Source: a bacterium
GTDB lineage: Bacteria; BMS3Abin14
Direction of reading: 5' to 3'
DNA: 39,745 bases
Assembly: GCA_029210545.1 (NCBI GenBank)
Contig: JARGFV010000011.1
Location: 1-39,745 of the forward strand
Made by a program: the position numbers and the translations under genes. The notes under the pieces were generated by a model. It was given only the letters and a program-made list of their open reading frames with translations, searched no databases and was not told where the DNA came from. Each line of letters begins with the position of its first letter. Positions within the stretch are counted from its first letter, which is position 1. This document shows positions 26,955 to 36,035 of this stretch, piece after piece.

Positions 26955-27108
26955 CATTTAGACCGAAAAGAACAAATATATGGCACATTTGGTAATTCAC
27001 TGGAGTTATTCACCGGTTTAATGCTCCTGCTTTCAAGAAAAGACCCAAAAAAGAGCTTTCCGAAAAACTTACAGCAGCGTGTCAAGAGGTTTTCCGACAC
27101 GCTGCTAG
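26898..27108. mobile_element. MITE-like element with CTAG ends and nested inverted repeats
   Basis: CTAG flanks both ends (26898-26901 and 27105-27108). Left hairpin: GGAGCCTG/CAGGCTCC (26901-26931). Right hairpin: AGCAGCGTGTC (27073-27083) with GACACGCTGCT (27096-27106). Between them a perfect 12-bp inverted pair, GTTTTTCGGAAA (26940-26951) and TTTCCGAAAAAC (27057-27068), encloses AT-rich filler. It has no coding capacity. The core GTCGGAGAACC and its inverted form TTTTCCGAC mark it as the fullest member of the family seen at 1551, 8219, 15744, 36351 and 39618. Confidence 0.75.
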
Positions 27109-27127
27109 GAACAATTCAGGGATAAAG

Positions 27128-27766
27128 CTATCCCCCGAACAAGCGTTCCCACCAGCCGAGCTTGACCTTCGCCGTCATCTCCAGGCGGGTCAATCCCTCG
27201 TCGATGACCGTCTCCCACGGGTAGTCCCAGGTGGCGGTTTTTCCCTCCACCACCGCCCCGGGGGCCTCAACAATCGAACCGGGTAAGGTCACGGAGAAGG
27301 TGACCCCCCGGTACCCTTCCATGTCCTTGCGGGCGTCCACCTTGTCCTGCTCCGTAGGTGCGCCCTCCCCGGTCTCGTAGAGCATGGTAAACACCTTCAA
27401 CGGACCCACTCGCTCCCAGGTGTAAGACCACATCCCCGTGGACAGGACGCTCACGTCGGAAAAGGAGTAGATCGCCTCCTCGAACACGCGGTAATCCTCC
27501 ACCCAGTTTGCGCATTGAACGACCTCGGCCCCGTGGATCTTCTCAAAGCCCAGTTCGGAGTTAGCGCACTTTGCCCTGGCCCGGCTCTCGACCTTCTCCG
27601 CCGCACCGCTAAAAGTGATCTGCTCGTGCTCGATGAGGGTCTTGATGGTCCCGGAACCGTCCTTTCCCAGGGTGACGTGCTGGGAGTAAGAGTAACAGCC
27701 TGCGAGCAGGCTGAGTGCTAAGAGAAGGGTGCTAAGTGCTAAGTGAGAACGCATCCGCCTTCGCAT
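27128..27766 (-). CDS. Predicted lipoprotein, LppM/DUF3153-like
   Basis: The 212-residue precursor begins MRRRMRSHLALSTLLLALSL and has lipobox LLAGC, so it should be lipidated by an Lgt and anchored to a membrane. The mature part starts YSYSQHVTLGKDGSGTI and ends with FSVTLPGSIVEAPGAVVEGK, TATWDYP, then a terminal KVKLGWWERLFGG. The pattern of a beta-rich domain, G.FSVTLPG and TATWDYPW resembles LppM-type proteins, but I am unsure of the family. The signal-peptide region is encoded by 7-bp repeats (27715-27749). It faces the 3' end of lepB. Confidence 0.7.
   Translation of the reverse strand: MRRRMRSHLALSTLLLALSLLAGCYSYSQHVTLGKDGSGTIKTLIEHEQITFSGAAEKVESRARAKCANSELGFEKIHGAEVVQCANWVEDYRVFEEAIYSFSDVSVLSTGMWSYTWERVGPLKVFTMLYETGEGAPTEQDKVDARKDMEGYRGVTFSVTLPGSIVEAPGAVVEGKTATWDYPWETVIDEGLTRLEMTAKVKLGWWERLFGG
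27715..27749. repeat. Heptamer array within the lipoprotein signal-peptide code
   Basis: On the + strand GTGCTAA, GAGAAGG, GTGCTAA, GTGCTAA and GTGAGAA are in register. On the minus strand these code for part of HLALSTLLLALSL of the lipoprotein signal peptide. A change of one unit would shift the frame and switch the gene off. Confidence 0.75.
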
Positions 27767-28214
27767 AAAGCTACGGCGGACGTGGAAAACACCCTTCGGC
27801 CAAGCTCAGGGCAGGAAACGTAGAACGCAGAAAAAAACGCATGGGAACTCTTTTAAATGGGCTAAGTATTTCGAACCAGGTACTGGAAGCTAAGATCCCC
27901 TACCAGCGATTTTGTTGCGTCTGTCATTGCGAGTCACGCCGACTTGTCGCGGCGTAGTCACGCCTTTTGCGTGACGAAGACGGATGGCGTGACGAAGCAA
28001 TCCCGGGATCGCTTCACGCAGTTTCCGGTTCGCGATGACAAACGTTTGATTTCAGTTTGCGGCAATCAGCTTACAGCAGAGATCTTTTCACCTTCCACCC
28101 TTCGGCAGGCTTCCGACTTCGCTCTGGCGAGCTACGACGGACAGCCAGGGCCTTCGGCTTTCCACTTTGCACTCGATCTTCTCCTCCTTTCCCCTGCGTC
28201 CCCGCGTCCCCGCG
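27767..28214. repeat. Repeat-rich non-coding spacer
   Basis: No gene is supported. CCCTTCGGCCAAGCTCAGGG lies at 27792-27811. A GTCATTGCGAGTCACGCC... element spans about 27924-28040; its ends (GTCATTGCGA and TCGCGATGAC) are inverted and it contains GACGAAGCAATC, a repeat type widespread in deltaproteobacterial and related genomes. CCCTTCGGCAGGCTTCCGAC follows near 28097, and GCGTCCCC repeats (8-bp) occur at 28196-28215. Confidence 0.65.
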
Positions 28215-28979
28215 TCATGATCCGCGGTTACGTAGATGGTATAGAAAACGCCTGCAAATACCTCGTATCATTTTAACTTCTGCACTGTTTGGCTCCGCCC
28301 GGTTCACGAACTCCCTGAGCACCATCATCATGTGATCCGCGTTGTCCTCCCAGAGGAACCCCGTCTCGGTGAGAAGCTCCTGGATATGCCCGTACATCCC
28401 CTGCACATCCTCGAAGGAGGCGGACTCCGGCGCTCCGGCGGCGGCCGGCTCAGGGGATGCGGTGATAAGCAGGGTGTAAAGGGTAAGAGCCACCGCGTGG
28501 GACAGGTTGAAGCTCTCGACTTCGCCTGCCGTGGGAAGGGTGACGGTGGCGTGGCACAGGGTCAGGGCCTCGTTGGAAAGGCCGTGGTCCTCGGGGCCGA
28601 ACAGGATGGCGGCCTTTTCCGTGGCGGCCCGTTGAAGGATGCCGGGGGCCGCCTGGGCCACCTCCTGGAGATCCCGGTACTTGCGGTCACGACTTGTGGT
28701 GCCTACGAGGTACCGGGAGCCTGAGAGGCTGATGGCCTCTTCCAGTGTCGATGTAACGGGAGCGTTTTCAAGGATGGGAACGGCGGCCACGGCAAGCTTT
28801 CGGGCCGCTTCCCAATCGGAGGTCTTGGGTTCGGATATGATAAGGTGCTCGAAACCGAGGTTGGCCATGGCCCGTGCGGTGGCCCCGAGGTTCTCGGGAA
28901 TGCCCGTCCGGTGGAGGATGACGCTGAAGTTACTCTGAAATTTTGGGATGTCCCGGGGGACGCCCGGTTCTTGGGCCAC
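28215..28979 (-). CDS. trmJ: tRNA (cytidine/uridine-2'-O)-methyltransferase TrmJ-like
   Basis: A SPOUT-fold (trefoil knot) methyltransferase that uses SAM to 2'-O-methylate position 32 of tRNA. Core: NFSVILHRTGIPENLGATAR near the N-terminus, AILFGPEDHGLSNEAL in the middle, LPTAGEVESFNLSHAVALTL at the SAM knot. A C-terminal helical extension ends RGICRRFLYHLRNRGS. I place the start at GTG 28979, which has GGAGGAGGAG immediately upstream and gives 254 residues. The ATG at 29099 would add 40 Gly/Arg/Ser-rich residues with no family match. It overlaps pcnB by 50 bases. Confidence 0.88.
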   Translation of the reverse strand: MAQEPGVPRDIPKFQSNFSVILHRTGIPENLGATARAMANLGFEHLIISEPKTSDWEAARKLAVAAVPILENAPVTSTLEEAISLSGSRYLVGTTSRDRKYRDLQEVAQAAPGILQRAATEKAAILFGPEDHGLSNEALTLCHATVTLPTAGEVESFNLSHAVALTLYTLLITASPEPAAAGAPESASFEDVQGMYGHIQELLTETGFLWEDNADHMMMVLREFVNRAEPNSAEVKMIRGICRRFLYHLRNRGS

Positions 28980-30264
28980 GCCTTCTCCTCCTCCGCGGTT
29001 TGGGCCTTTGCCCCTGCCGGAGCCCCTGTGGTTTCCTGTCCCCGGCGCTTCTGGGGTTATCACTCCTGGGCTTTTCGCCGCGGAGCTCTTCCCACTCACG
29101 GATCAGATCCCGACCCTTGTCGTCCCCTGCCGCGGCGATGGCGAAGAGGGTGAAGGCGTCTTCGAAATAGGCTTTTCTCAGGATGGTGCGGGGTTTGAAC
29201 CGGCCATCTTTCAGGCCGAAGAGGCGAGGCTGGGCGGCGAGGACCTGGCGGGCGAGGTCCTGGACCTTCCGGGGCACCTGGATCCGTTTGCAGGCGGGGG
29301 AGATGGTGTCACGCGCAAGGCCGGCATGGTCTTCGCCGGGGCTGCCCCTGTGGACGAATTCAAACAGGGGATAAAACAGGCAGGACATGATGAGCCACGG
29401 TTCAAGGGTCTGACCGGCCCTGAACCGCTTGTCCATCCTGGACAGAATGGAGGTGTAAGGTTCGATCCCCTCCATGCGGATGTGCTGGTCGATCTGGGGG
29501 AACAGGTGGGAGATCAGGCCGCTGTCCACAAGGCGTTCCATGGCCCGGGCAGCGGTGCCTCTCCCCATCATCCGGACGATCTCCTCGAGGATCCTGGGCA
29601 CGGCCCCTTCCCATATCATCTCCCCTTTGGACCGGATCAGCCGGTCGCTTTCCGGGTCCAGGGAAAAATCGAGAAGGGCCGCGAACCTCACTCCCCGCAG
29701 CATGCGGATGGGATCCTCCAGGAACCGGAGTTTCGGATCGCCGATGCAGCGGACAACCCCTTTCTTCAGGTCCTCGAGCCCCCCCATGTAGTCGATGATC
29801 GAGAAATCGGCGATATTGTAGAACAGGGCATTAACGGTAAAATCCCGCCGGAAGGCATCCTCCCCGGGGGTCCCGAAAGTGTTGTCGGAGGTAATGCGCC
29901 CGTCTTCGGTGCTGAAATCGGAGATGGTCCTGAAGGTGGAAACTTCGATGATCTTCCCGCCCTTGAAGTAGATGTGGGCCAGGCGGAACCGTCGGCCGAT
30001 GAGCCTGCAGTTGGAGAACAGCTTCCTTACCTCGTTGGGATGGGCCGAGGTGCTGATGTCGAAATCCTTGGGCTGGTTTCCGAGGAGAAGGTCCCTGACA
30101 CCGCCCCCCACCAGGTACGCGATGTGTCCCTGCCGGTGGAGACGATAAAGAACTTTGAGGGCATCCGGGTCGATTCGGGAACGGGACAGGCCGTGTTCGG
30201 CGCGTCCGATGACCTTCGGTTCCGGAACAGGTGATAATTTCTCAAAAGGTGTAGACATCGCCAC
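28930..30264 (-). CDS. pcnB: Poly(A) polymerase I (PcnB type)
   Basis: A 444-residue class II nucleotidyltransferase that adds 3' A-tails to RNA and directs decay. The catalytic head has LVGGGVRDLLLGNQPKDFDI, with the DxD-type carboxylates, and LIGRRFRLAHIYFKGGKIIE. RRDFTVNALFYNIADFSIID and the ATP-binding block IRMLRGVRFAALLDFSLDPE follow. PcnB rather than CCA-adding enzyme is favoured by length and by the basic end. The last ~45 residues (RQGQRPKPRRRRRRGPRTGR) form an Arg/Pro tail likely to bind RNA. A perfect palindrome lies 13 bases upstream of the start. Confidence 0.9.
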   Translation of the reverse strand: MAMSTPFEKLSPVPEPKVIGRAEHGLSRSRIDPDALKVLYRLHRQGHIAYLVGGGVRDLLLGNQPKDFDISTSAHPNEVRKLFSNCRLIGRRFRLAHIYFKGGKIIEVSTFRTISDFSTEDGRITSDNTFGTPGEDAFRRDFTVNALFYNIADFSIIDYMGGLEDLKKGVVRCIGDPKLRFLEDPIRMLRGVRFAALLDFSLDPESDRLIRSKGEMIWEGAVPRILEEIVRMMGRGTAARAMERLVDSGLISHLFPQIDQHIRMEGIEPYTSILSRMDKRFRAGQTLEPWLIMSCLFYPLFEFVHRGSPGEDHAGLARDTISPACKRIQVPRKVQDLARQVLAAQPRLFGLKDGRFKPRTILRKAYFEDAFTLFAIAAAGDDKGRDLIREWEELRGEKPRSDNPRSAGDRKPQGLRQGQRPKPRRRRRRGPRTGRPPGHPKISE

Positions 30265-30277
30265 CTTATTAGGGGGA

Positions 30278-30333
30278 ATGAGAAATTATGTCAAGGATGC
30301 CAGATCCCTGGCATCCTTGACATAATTTCTCAT
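30278..30333. repeat. Perfect 26-bp palindrome in the pcnB leader
   Basis: The left arm 30278-30303 begins ATGAGAAATTATGTC and is the exact reverse complement of the right arm 30308-30333 (ends ACATAATTTCTCAT). The loop is ATCC (30304-30307). It has 26 base pairs and no mismatch. There is no T-run on either side, so a terminator is unlikely. As RNA it would form a very stable hairpin just before the pcnB ribosome-binding site (AAGGTGG near 30270). Confidence 0.95.
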
Positions 30334-30755
30334 ATGGAAAAAATCCAGACAGGTCCGGAAGAGTCGGGTAACGTGTTACTGAGGGGGAACCATACCCGAA
30401 ATCCGCCGATTGAACCCCTCCGGTCGGGGTCCCGGCATCGATCAACAGTTCCTGACGCCGCCCGGACCCGTTCTTCGGACCGGGACCGAAAAAACGGCCT
30501 GTCAGGTATCCCGACCGGGGCAGAACAAAACCAATCGCGGGTTTCGGGTCTCCCTCCTCCCTGTATCGCATTGACACCAGCCGGTTCGTGGTTATTTTTC
30601 TCTTCTGAGATAGGAAGCCTTCATTTTAGTACTTAGGGAAACCCCCCGGCTTTGCCGGGGGTACATGACTAATCTTTACGGACAGTTGATGACCTTATGC
30701 AAAAAGCCCGACAGGACTTTTGCGATGCTATCAGTAGTCAAGGAGGAAGACGACA
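30334..30755. other. Spacer between pcnB and dnaK
   Basis: No convincing gene. A CCCCCGGC (30643-30650) / GCCGGGGG (30654-30661) hairpin and a GCAAAAAGCCC...GGACTTTTGC hairpin (30699-30723) are present. The latter resembles the last hairpin of the rpoA-rplQ spacer, including the following CTATCA. I see no CIRCE operator and no clear heat-shock sigma promoter. AAGGAGG at 30739-30745 is the dnaK ribosome-binding site. Confidence 0.6.
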
Positions 30756-32657
<1,902 letters not shown>

Positions 32658-32670
32658 ATAATAGACAGGG

Positions 32671-32702
32671 CGAGGGGGCGACTGAGCGACTAAGCGCCTG
32701 GA
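32671..32702. repeat. Octamer array after dnaK
   Basis: GCGAGGGG, GCGACTGA, GCGACTAA and GCGCCTGG in register. This is an 8-bp version of the 7-bp arrays elsewhere. It lies 13 bases after the dnaK stop. Confidence 0.6.
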
Positions 32703-32744
32703 GTTTGCACCCAAAATCCGCAGAGCGTGATGAGTGACTGCAAG

Positions 32745-32784
32745 ACGGGCCCGGGGGTGATAAGTGTCCTCCGTGCCCGTTTTT
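32745..32784 (+). terminator. Intrinsic terminator after dnaK
   Basis: ACGGGC (32745-32750) pairs with GCCCGT (32775-32780). The stem extends past one mismatch with CGG/CCG, and a TTTTT run follows. It lies about 90 bases after the dnaK stop and before the next gene. Confidence 0.75.
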
Positions 32785-32853
32785 ATGCTAAAGACAGCCT
32801 GTAGCTGCCAGCCACAGGCAAAAAACGGCACGTTAGCCACCACAGAGGGAACT

Positions 32854-33726
32854 TTGAGATCAGTAACCATAATAAAGGCGTTGTTCACCGGCGGCATCAG
32901 GAAAAGGACCAGTTCCCTGTCAATGATCGTTTTCCTGGCGATGCTGCCAACTGTGGTCTTTGCCGGCGTCAGCGACCGGGAGGTCGCGGTGGGAGATCTC
33001 CTTCCCGCACAGGTCCTGGAGCTGAAAGATGGAAACCGGTTCAACGTGCCCTCCGGGGAAGGGGTAACGGTTGTCCTGTTCTGGGCTACCTGGAGCCCGC
33101 GTTCCGCACCAGCTCTCGAGCTCTGGCATCGTTTCTCGGCCGCCTACCCGGATGAGCCCCTTCGCGTCGTCACAGTGAACTCTGAAAAGGACGGACTCGG
33201 TTCTACGGACCGGGCCGCCATCGACAGCTATGTCGAGGAGAACGGCGTCACCCTTCCCGTACACATCGACGAGGGTCTCGTGCTTTTCAATACCTACGCG
33301 GTCAAGGCCGTCCCCACCGTGTTCTTCCTTGACCGGATCGGTAAAGTTCTTTACAGGTATGCCGGTTTCCCCACCAGTGCGCCCCTGGATCTCCAGGAGG
33401 AACTGGAGATCAGGCTCGGCCTCCGGAAGCGGCAGACGGATCAGGAGGCCGCCTCCCGTGGAAAGCTGGCATACCAGCCGAAAAACAACGGGCTCCTCTA
33501 CTACAATATGGCCGTGCAGCTGAAGAAAAAGGGGTTTCCCATGAAGGCCCGCCAGAGGCTGTTGAAGGCGTTGGAGCGGGACCCCGAATACCTGGATCCG
33601 CTGCTGGCCCTCGAGGAGGATTTTTTCGCCGAGGGCAGGACCCCGGATTCGGAAAAGGCCCTGGGCGTGTTTCTCCTCGATAACGGTTTCACCGAACTTT
33701 CGAAACGGTACAGCGGGGGCAGATGA
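32854..33726 (+). CDS. Exported thioredoxin-fold protein lacking CxxC, paralog 1
   Basis: I place the start at TTG 32854 (AGAGGGA upstream), giving 290 residues with an N-terminal signal sequence (IRKRTSSLSMIVFLAMLPTV, then VFA). An earlier in-frame ATG overlaps the dnaK terminator. The body is a TlpA/ResA-like thioredoxin fold: VTVVLFWATWSPRSAPALEL, VNSEKDGLG, and the cis-proline block AVKAVPTVFFLDRIGKVLYR. The redox cysteines are replaced by serine (SPRS at about residues 81-84), so disulfide chemistry is not possible there. Two TPR-like helical repeats follow (NMAVQLKKKGFPMKARQRLL and a second one). First of three tandem paralogs. Function unknown. Confidence 0.85.
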   Translation: MRSVTIIKALFTGGIRKRTSSLSMIVFLAMLPTVVFAGVSDREVAVGDLLPAQVLELKDGNRFNVPSGEGVTVVLFWATWSPRSAPALELWHRFSAAYPDEPLRVVTVNSEKDGLGSTDRAAIDSYVEENGVTLPVHIDEGLVLFNTYAVKAVPTVFFLDRIGKVLYRYAGFPTSAPLDLQEELEIRLGLRKRQTDQEAASRGKLAYQPKNNGLLYYNMAVQLKKKGFPMKARQRLLKALERDPEYLDPLLALEEDFFAEGRTPDSEKALGVFLLDNGFTELSKRYSGGR

Positions 33727-33814
33727 CCCCCTGCCCCCCCCGGTCAGCCGATCGTTTTACGCAGCGTGACACGCTTCAGAAAGATCAGCTTTTCCTTCCC
33801 CGGAGGGGAACCAC

Positions 33815-33842
33815 CCAGAACCGGAAACCGGTTTTGGTTTTT
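33815..33842 (+). terminator. Intrinsic terminator after paralog 1
   Basis: CCAGAACCGG (33815-33824) and CCGGTTTTGG (33828-33837) form ten pairs (one G-T wobble) around AAA, followed by TTTTT. The next 70 bases are AT-rich and probably carry the promoter of the next gene; I cannot assign -35 and -10 boxes with confidence. Confidence 0.8.
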
Positions 33843-33913
33843 CATTTCCTTTAAATGGTGATAAATTCAAATATTGTTTTACTGTGTGAAATTATTCTTT
33901 ACCTGAGAGGTCA

Positions 33914-34864
33914 ATGATGGTGGGTTTCATTCGAAAATCGGCACTGCTGATGACAGTGGTGATCATATCCACGCTGGCAGTCCCGGCCATCGGGCAGCCT
34001 GAAAGGGGCATCGAAGTGGGCCAGGGGATCGGGCCGCGGGAGATGAGGACCATCGAGCGGGAAAAGATCAATGTCCCCGATCCCGAGGGGCTCACCGTGG
34101 TCGTCTTCTGGGCCACCTGGAGCCCGCGGTCCGCGAAAGCGCTGGAGCTCTGGCAGCGTTTTGGCGCCCGGTACGCCGGGCACGGTGTCCGGGTGATCAC
34201 GGTCAACGCCGACAACCAGGATATGGGCCGGGAAGATGAGATCAGGATCCGGGATTACCTCGCTGAGAACAGCCTCTCCCTCCCGGTCATCATGGATGCC
34301 CGGCTCGATCTTTTTAACGAGATCGGGGTCATCGTCCTTCCGACATCCCTGTTTTTCAAGCCGGACGGGACCCTGGACTACAAGTACCCGGGTTTCCCTT
34401 CCAGCGCGGAACTGGATCTCCAGGAGGACCTGGAGAGCAGGCTTGGGATAGCGAAGGAACCCACACAGGAAGAGGCCGCCAGCCGCGGCAAGCTGGCTTA
34501 CCAGCCGAGGAACAACGCGCTTTTGTTCTTCAACATGGGTAAAATGCTCCACCGGAAAGGGTTCCCCGAAAAAGCCAGGGCCAAATATGTCGAGGCTCTG
34601 CAGAAGGATCCCGGGTACGCTGATCCGCTCCGCGCTCTTGAGGGTCTTTTCTTTGCCGAGGGAAGGACGCCCGAAGCCCAAGAGCAGCTCCGGAGCTTCC
34701 TGACGGCAAACGGTCTTGAAGGGGTCATTGAAAAGATCAGCCAGGGGGAGACCGGGCAAAAGGCAGCCGTGGCCGCCACCCCCGGTTCACCGCCGAAGGC
34801 TGAGACTGAAAAAGAGATCAGCCCCATGGAGCGTATGAGGCTGCTGATGGAGAAAGAAAACTGA
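33914..34864 (+). CDS. Exported thioredoxin-fold protein lacking CxxC, paralog 2
   Basis: A 316-residue precursor with signal peptide SALLMTVVIISTLAVPAIG, probably cleaved near AIGQ. A linker (EVGQGIGPREMRTIEREKIN) is followed by a thioredoxin-like fold: VVVFWATWSPRSAKALELWQ with S70-P-R-S73 in place of CxxC, VITVNADNQDMG and the cis-Pro segment VIVLPTSLFFKPDGTLDYKY. Two TPR-like repeats (FFNMGKMLHRKGFPEKARAK; EALQKDPGYADPLRALEGLF) and a charged tail ending SPMERMRLLMEKEN complete it. It is very close to paralog 3 at the DNA level, so the duplication is recent. Likely periplasmic; partner unknown. Confidence 0.85.
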   Translation: MMVGFIRKSALLMTVVIISTLAVPAIGQPERGIEVGQGIGPREMRTIEREKINVPDPEGLTVVVFWATWSPRSAKALELWQRFGARYAGHGVRVITVNADNQDMGREDEIRIRDYLAENSLSLPVIMDARLDLFNEIGVIVLPTSLFFKPDGTLDYKYPGFPSSAELDLQEDLESRLGIAKEPTQEEAASRGKLAYQPRNNALLFFNMGKMLHRKGFPEKARAKYVEALQKDPGYADPLRALEGLFFAEGRTPEAQEQLRSFLTANGLEGVIEKISQGETGQKAAVAATPGSPPKAETEKEISPMERMRLLMEKEN

Positions 34865-34888
34865 GGCCTTGCCCCAGTTTTCTGAATA

Positions 34889-34963
34889 TGGAATAGAGAA
34901 GTGGGGAGGTGGAATAGAACCTGCGCATTTCCTCTCCCTTCCCTATTCCTCATTCCCTCTTCC
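34889..34963. repeat. Heptamer array with complementary halves
   Basis: TGGAATA, GAGAAGT, GGGGAGG and TGGAATA (34889-34916) are followed, after a short gap, by TTCCTCT, CCCTTCC, CTATTCC, TCATTCC and CTCTTCC (34929-34963). The second half complements the first, so the spacer can form an imperfect hairpin. Confidence 0.75.
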
Positions 34964-35022
34964 GGATTCTGTTTTTTGAAGCAGTCCCTTTTCCGATCGG
35001 TTAACAGGAGAGGCCAACCAGG

Positions 35023-35967
35023 ATGAATCTTGTGAAAAAGTCAACTCTGTTCATCGCAGTGGTGATCATATCCACGCTGGCAGTCCCGGCCATCGGGCAG
35101 CCTGAAAGAGGCATCGAAGTGGGCCAGGGGATCGGGCCGCGGGAGATGAGGACCATCGAGCGGGAAAAGATCAATGTCCCCGATCCCGAGGGGCTCACCG
35201 TGGTCGTCTTCTGGGCCACCTGGAGCCCGCGGTCCGCGAAAGCGCTGGAGCTCTGGCAGCGCTTTGGCGCCCGGTACGACGGGCATGGTGTCCAGGTGAT
35301 CACGGTCAACGCCGACAACCAGGATATGGGTCCGGAAGATGAGATCAGGATCCGGGATTACCTCGCCGGGAACAGCCTCTCCCTCCCGGTCATCATGGAT
35401 GCCCGGCTCGAGCTGTTTAACGAGATCGGGGTCGTCGTTTTTCCCACCACCATGTTCTTCAAGCCGGACGGGACCCTGGACTACAGGTATCCAGGTTTCC
35501 CTTCCAGCGCGGAACTGGATCTCCAGGAGGAACTGGAGAGCAGGCTTGGGATAGCAAAGGAACCAGCCGAGGAAGGTGATATTGATCGCGGCAAACTGGC
35601 CTACCAGCCGAAAAACAACGCTCTTCTCTTTTACAGCATGGGCAGACGGGTCCATGAGAAAGGGTTCCCCGAAAAAGCCAGGGCCAAATATGTAGAGGCA
35701 CTGCAGAAGGATCCCGAGTACGCTGATCCGCTCCGCGCTCTCGAGGGTCTTTTCTTTGCCGATGGAAGGACGCCCGAAGCCCAAGAGCAGCTCCGGAGCT
35801 TCCTGACGGCAAGCGGTCTTGAAGGGGTCATTGAAAAGATCAGCCAGGGGGAGACCGGGCAAAAGGCAGCCCCGGCGTACACCTCCGATGCGCCGGCGAA
35901 GGCTGAGACTGAAAAAGAGATCAGTCCCATGGAGCGTATGAGGCTGCTGATGGAGGGTAAAGAGTAG
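35023..35967 (+). CDS. Exported thioredoxin-fold protein lacking CxxC, paralog 3
   Basis: A 314-residue precursor starting MNLVKKSTLFIAVVIISTLA. From about residue 12 it is nearly the same as paralog 2 for most of its length, including S68-P-R-S71 in place of CxxC, the linker EVGQGIGPREMRTIEREKIN, the cis-Pro segment VVVFPTTMFFKPDG, TPR-like repeats (FYSMGRRVHEKGFPEKARAK) and tail SPMERMRLLMEGKE. Differences cluster in the signal peptide, around residues 187-210 and in the low-complexity stretch near 290. The stop TAG (35965-35967) is the first unit of a heptamer array. Confidence 0.85.
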   Translation: MNLVKKSTLFIAVVIISTLAVPAIGQPERGIEVGQGIGPREMRTIEREKINVPDPEGLTVVVFWATWSPRSAKALELWQRFGARYDGHGVQVITVNADNQDMGPEDEIRIRDYLAGNSLSLPVIMDARLELFNEIGVVVFPTTMFFKPDGTLDYRYPGFPSSAELDLQEELESRLGIAKEPAEEGDIDRGKLAYQPKNNALLFYSMGRRVHEKGFPEKARAKYVEALQKDPEYADPLRALEGLFFADGRTPEAQEQLRSFLTASGLEGVIEKISQGETGQKAAPAYTSDAPAKAETEKEISPMERMRLLMEGKE

Positions 35968-36029
35968 ACAGTTCACAGTTTACTGTAGACAGTTAAGTAC
36001 TGTTCACCGTGAACCGTATACTGTAAACT
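35965..36029. repeat. Heptamer array filling the paralog 3 - 36036 spacer
   Basis: Nine units in register: TAGACAG, TTCACAG, TTTACTG, TAGACAG, TTAAGTA, CTGTTCA, CCGTGAA, CCGTATA, CTGTAAA, then CT. The first contains the stop codon of the upstream gene, and the array ends six bases before the next ATG. The second half is complementary to the first. Confidence 0.85.
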
Positions 36030-36035
36030 TCTCCC

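Noticed and set aside
27713-27750. CIRCE heat-shock operator (GAGTGCTAA-like sequence)
   Set aside because: GTGCTAA occurs as direct tandem heptamers; the inverted TTAGCACTC-N9-GAGTGCTAA arrangement is absent, and it lies within a coding signal peptide far from dnaK.
28948-30234. A 428-codon + strand frame opposite pcnB
   Set aside because: pcnB on the minus strand has clear catalytic motifs throughout; the + strand product is an antisense shadow.
30334-30636. Possible 100-codon gene between pcnB and dnaK, and a similar minus-strand frame
   Set aside because: Neither has a ribosome-binding site, protein-like composition or known motif; both overlap repeats.
32764-32853. Longer N-terminus for the first thioredoxin-fold protein (ATG-like start at 32764)
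   Set aside because: It would begin inside the dnaK terminator hairpin and place extra residues before the signal peptide.
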